Source: a virus. From it: 36,743 nucleotides of DNA. A program made the translations under genes and the position numbers. Below the pieces are notes generated by a model. It saw nothing but the letters and a program-made list of their open reading frames with translations. It did no database searches and was not told the DNA's origin. This document shows, piece by piece, positions 36,617-36,743 of this stretch. The stretch is from positions 1 to 36,743 of IMG/VR virus record IMGVR_UViG_3300028577_000029. One strand, written 5' to 3'. The first letter of the stretch is position 1; each line of letters starts with the position of its first letter.

Positions 36617-36743
36617 ATGAACTCTGAAATAAACGTGTTTGAAGGGCTGGATGTCCCGGCCAAGCGCAAACCCCCGATGACGACCCAGGCCGATCGCGTC
36701 ATCAAGAAGTTCGGCGGCGCCTACCCTCTCGCGCGTTTGCTGG
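36617..36743 (+). CDS. Cro-like regulator, N-terminal part
   Basis: The frame runs off the end of the window after 42 codons (MNSEINVFEGLDVPAKRKPP, then DRVIKKFGGAYPLARLL). The IKKFGGAYPLARLL segment is the first helix of a Cro/YdaS-like helix-turn-helix protein. It is divergent from the repressor gene, as cro is in lambdoid phages. No ribosome-binding site precedes the ATG, which lies about 2 bases from the expected transcription start. Confidence 0.75.
   Translation, partial: MNSEINVFEGLDVPAKRKPPMTTQADRVIKKFGGAYPLARLL

Noticed and set aside
1-36743. Direct circular joining of the two window ends
   Set aside because: Reading the cro-like frame across the end into base 1 gives an implausible continuation, and the first gene lacks its N-terminus, so intervening sequence is probably missing.

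Overview
The window is most of the genome of a temperate, short-tailed (podovirus-type) phage of a high-GC betaproteobacterium, most likely in or near the Burkholderiaceae. The head genes (terminase, portal, Bbp19-like protein, scaffold, capsid, cement-like protein) resemble those of Bordetella phage BPP-1 and Burkholderia phage BcepC6B. The tail and ejection genes follow the gene 11 to 17 order of T7. The host call is inference from these family resemblances, base composition and promoter style. No host chromosomal gene is visible.

Layout. (1) 1-9420, plus strand: early replication module. It holds a truncated first gene, a DUF2800 RecB/Cas4-like nuclease, a DUF2815 ssDNA-binding protein, a family A DNA polymerase, a PD-(D/E)XK-like protein, an HNH homing-type endonuclease, a PAPS-reductase-like enzyme and a Prim-Pol/SF3 primase-helicase. 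Most genes overlap by an ATGA, so translation is probably coupled. (2) 9421-9765, minus strand: two small envelope-type genes set against the flow of the module, moron-like. (3) 9841-10098: an apparently intact attP, made of a tRNA 3' end flanked by repeated TGCAACC boxes, followed by an endonuclease VII-like gene and the integrase (10099-11738, plus strand). (4) 11664-32886, minus strand: one long late operon read from right to left: small and large terminase, portal, scaffold, capsid, tail tube and adaptor, ejection proteins, tail fibre, accessory enzymes, then lysis genes. (5) 33074-35694, plus strand: a cluster of small genes of unknown function, followed by a repeat-rich AT-rich region and one more gene. 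(6) 35697-36743: the CI-type repressor gene, a divergent operator region, and the start of a Cro-like gene that runs off the end.

How it fits together. The lysogeny switch at the right end fires rightwards through the cro-like gene. The next genes in that direction are evidently those at the left edge of the window, so the sequence looks like a circularly permuted cut of a phage genome rather than an integrated prophage. The intact attP in the interior supports this. The two window ends do not join cleanly in any reading frame I tried, so a piece of the early operon probably lies outside. No reverse transcriptase, diversity-generating retroelement, CRISPR array or complete tRNA gene was seen.

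The least explained parts are the small-gene cluster at 33-35.7 kb with its repeats, the moron-like pair beside attP, the PAPS-reductase group, and the crowded set of small membrane proteins in the lysis region.
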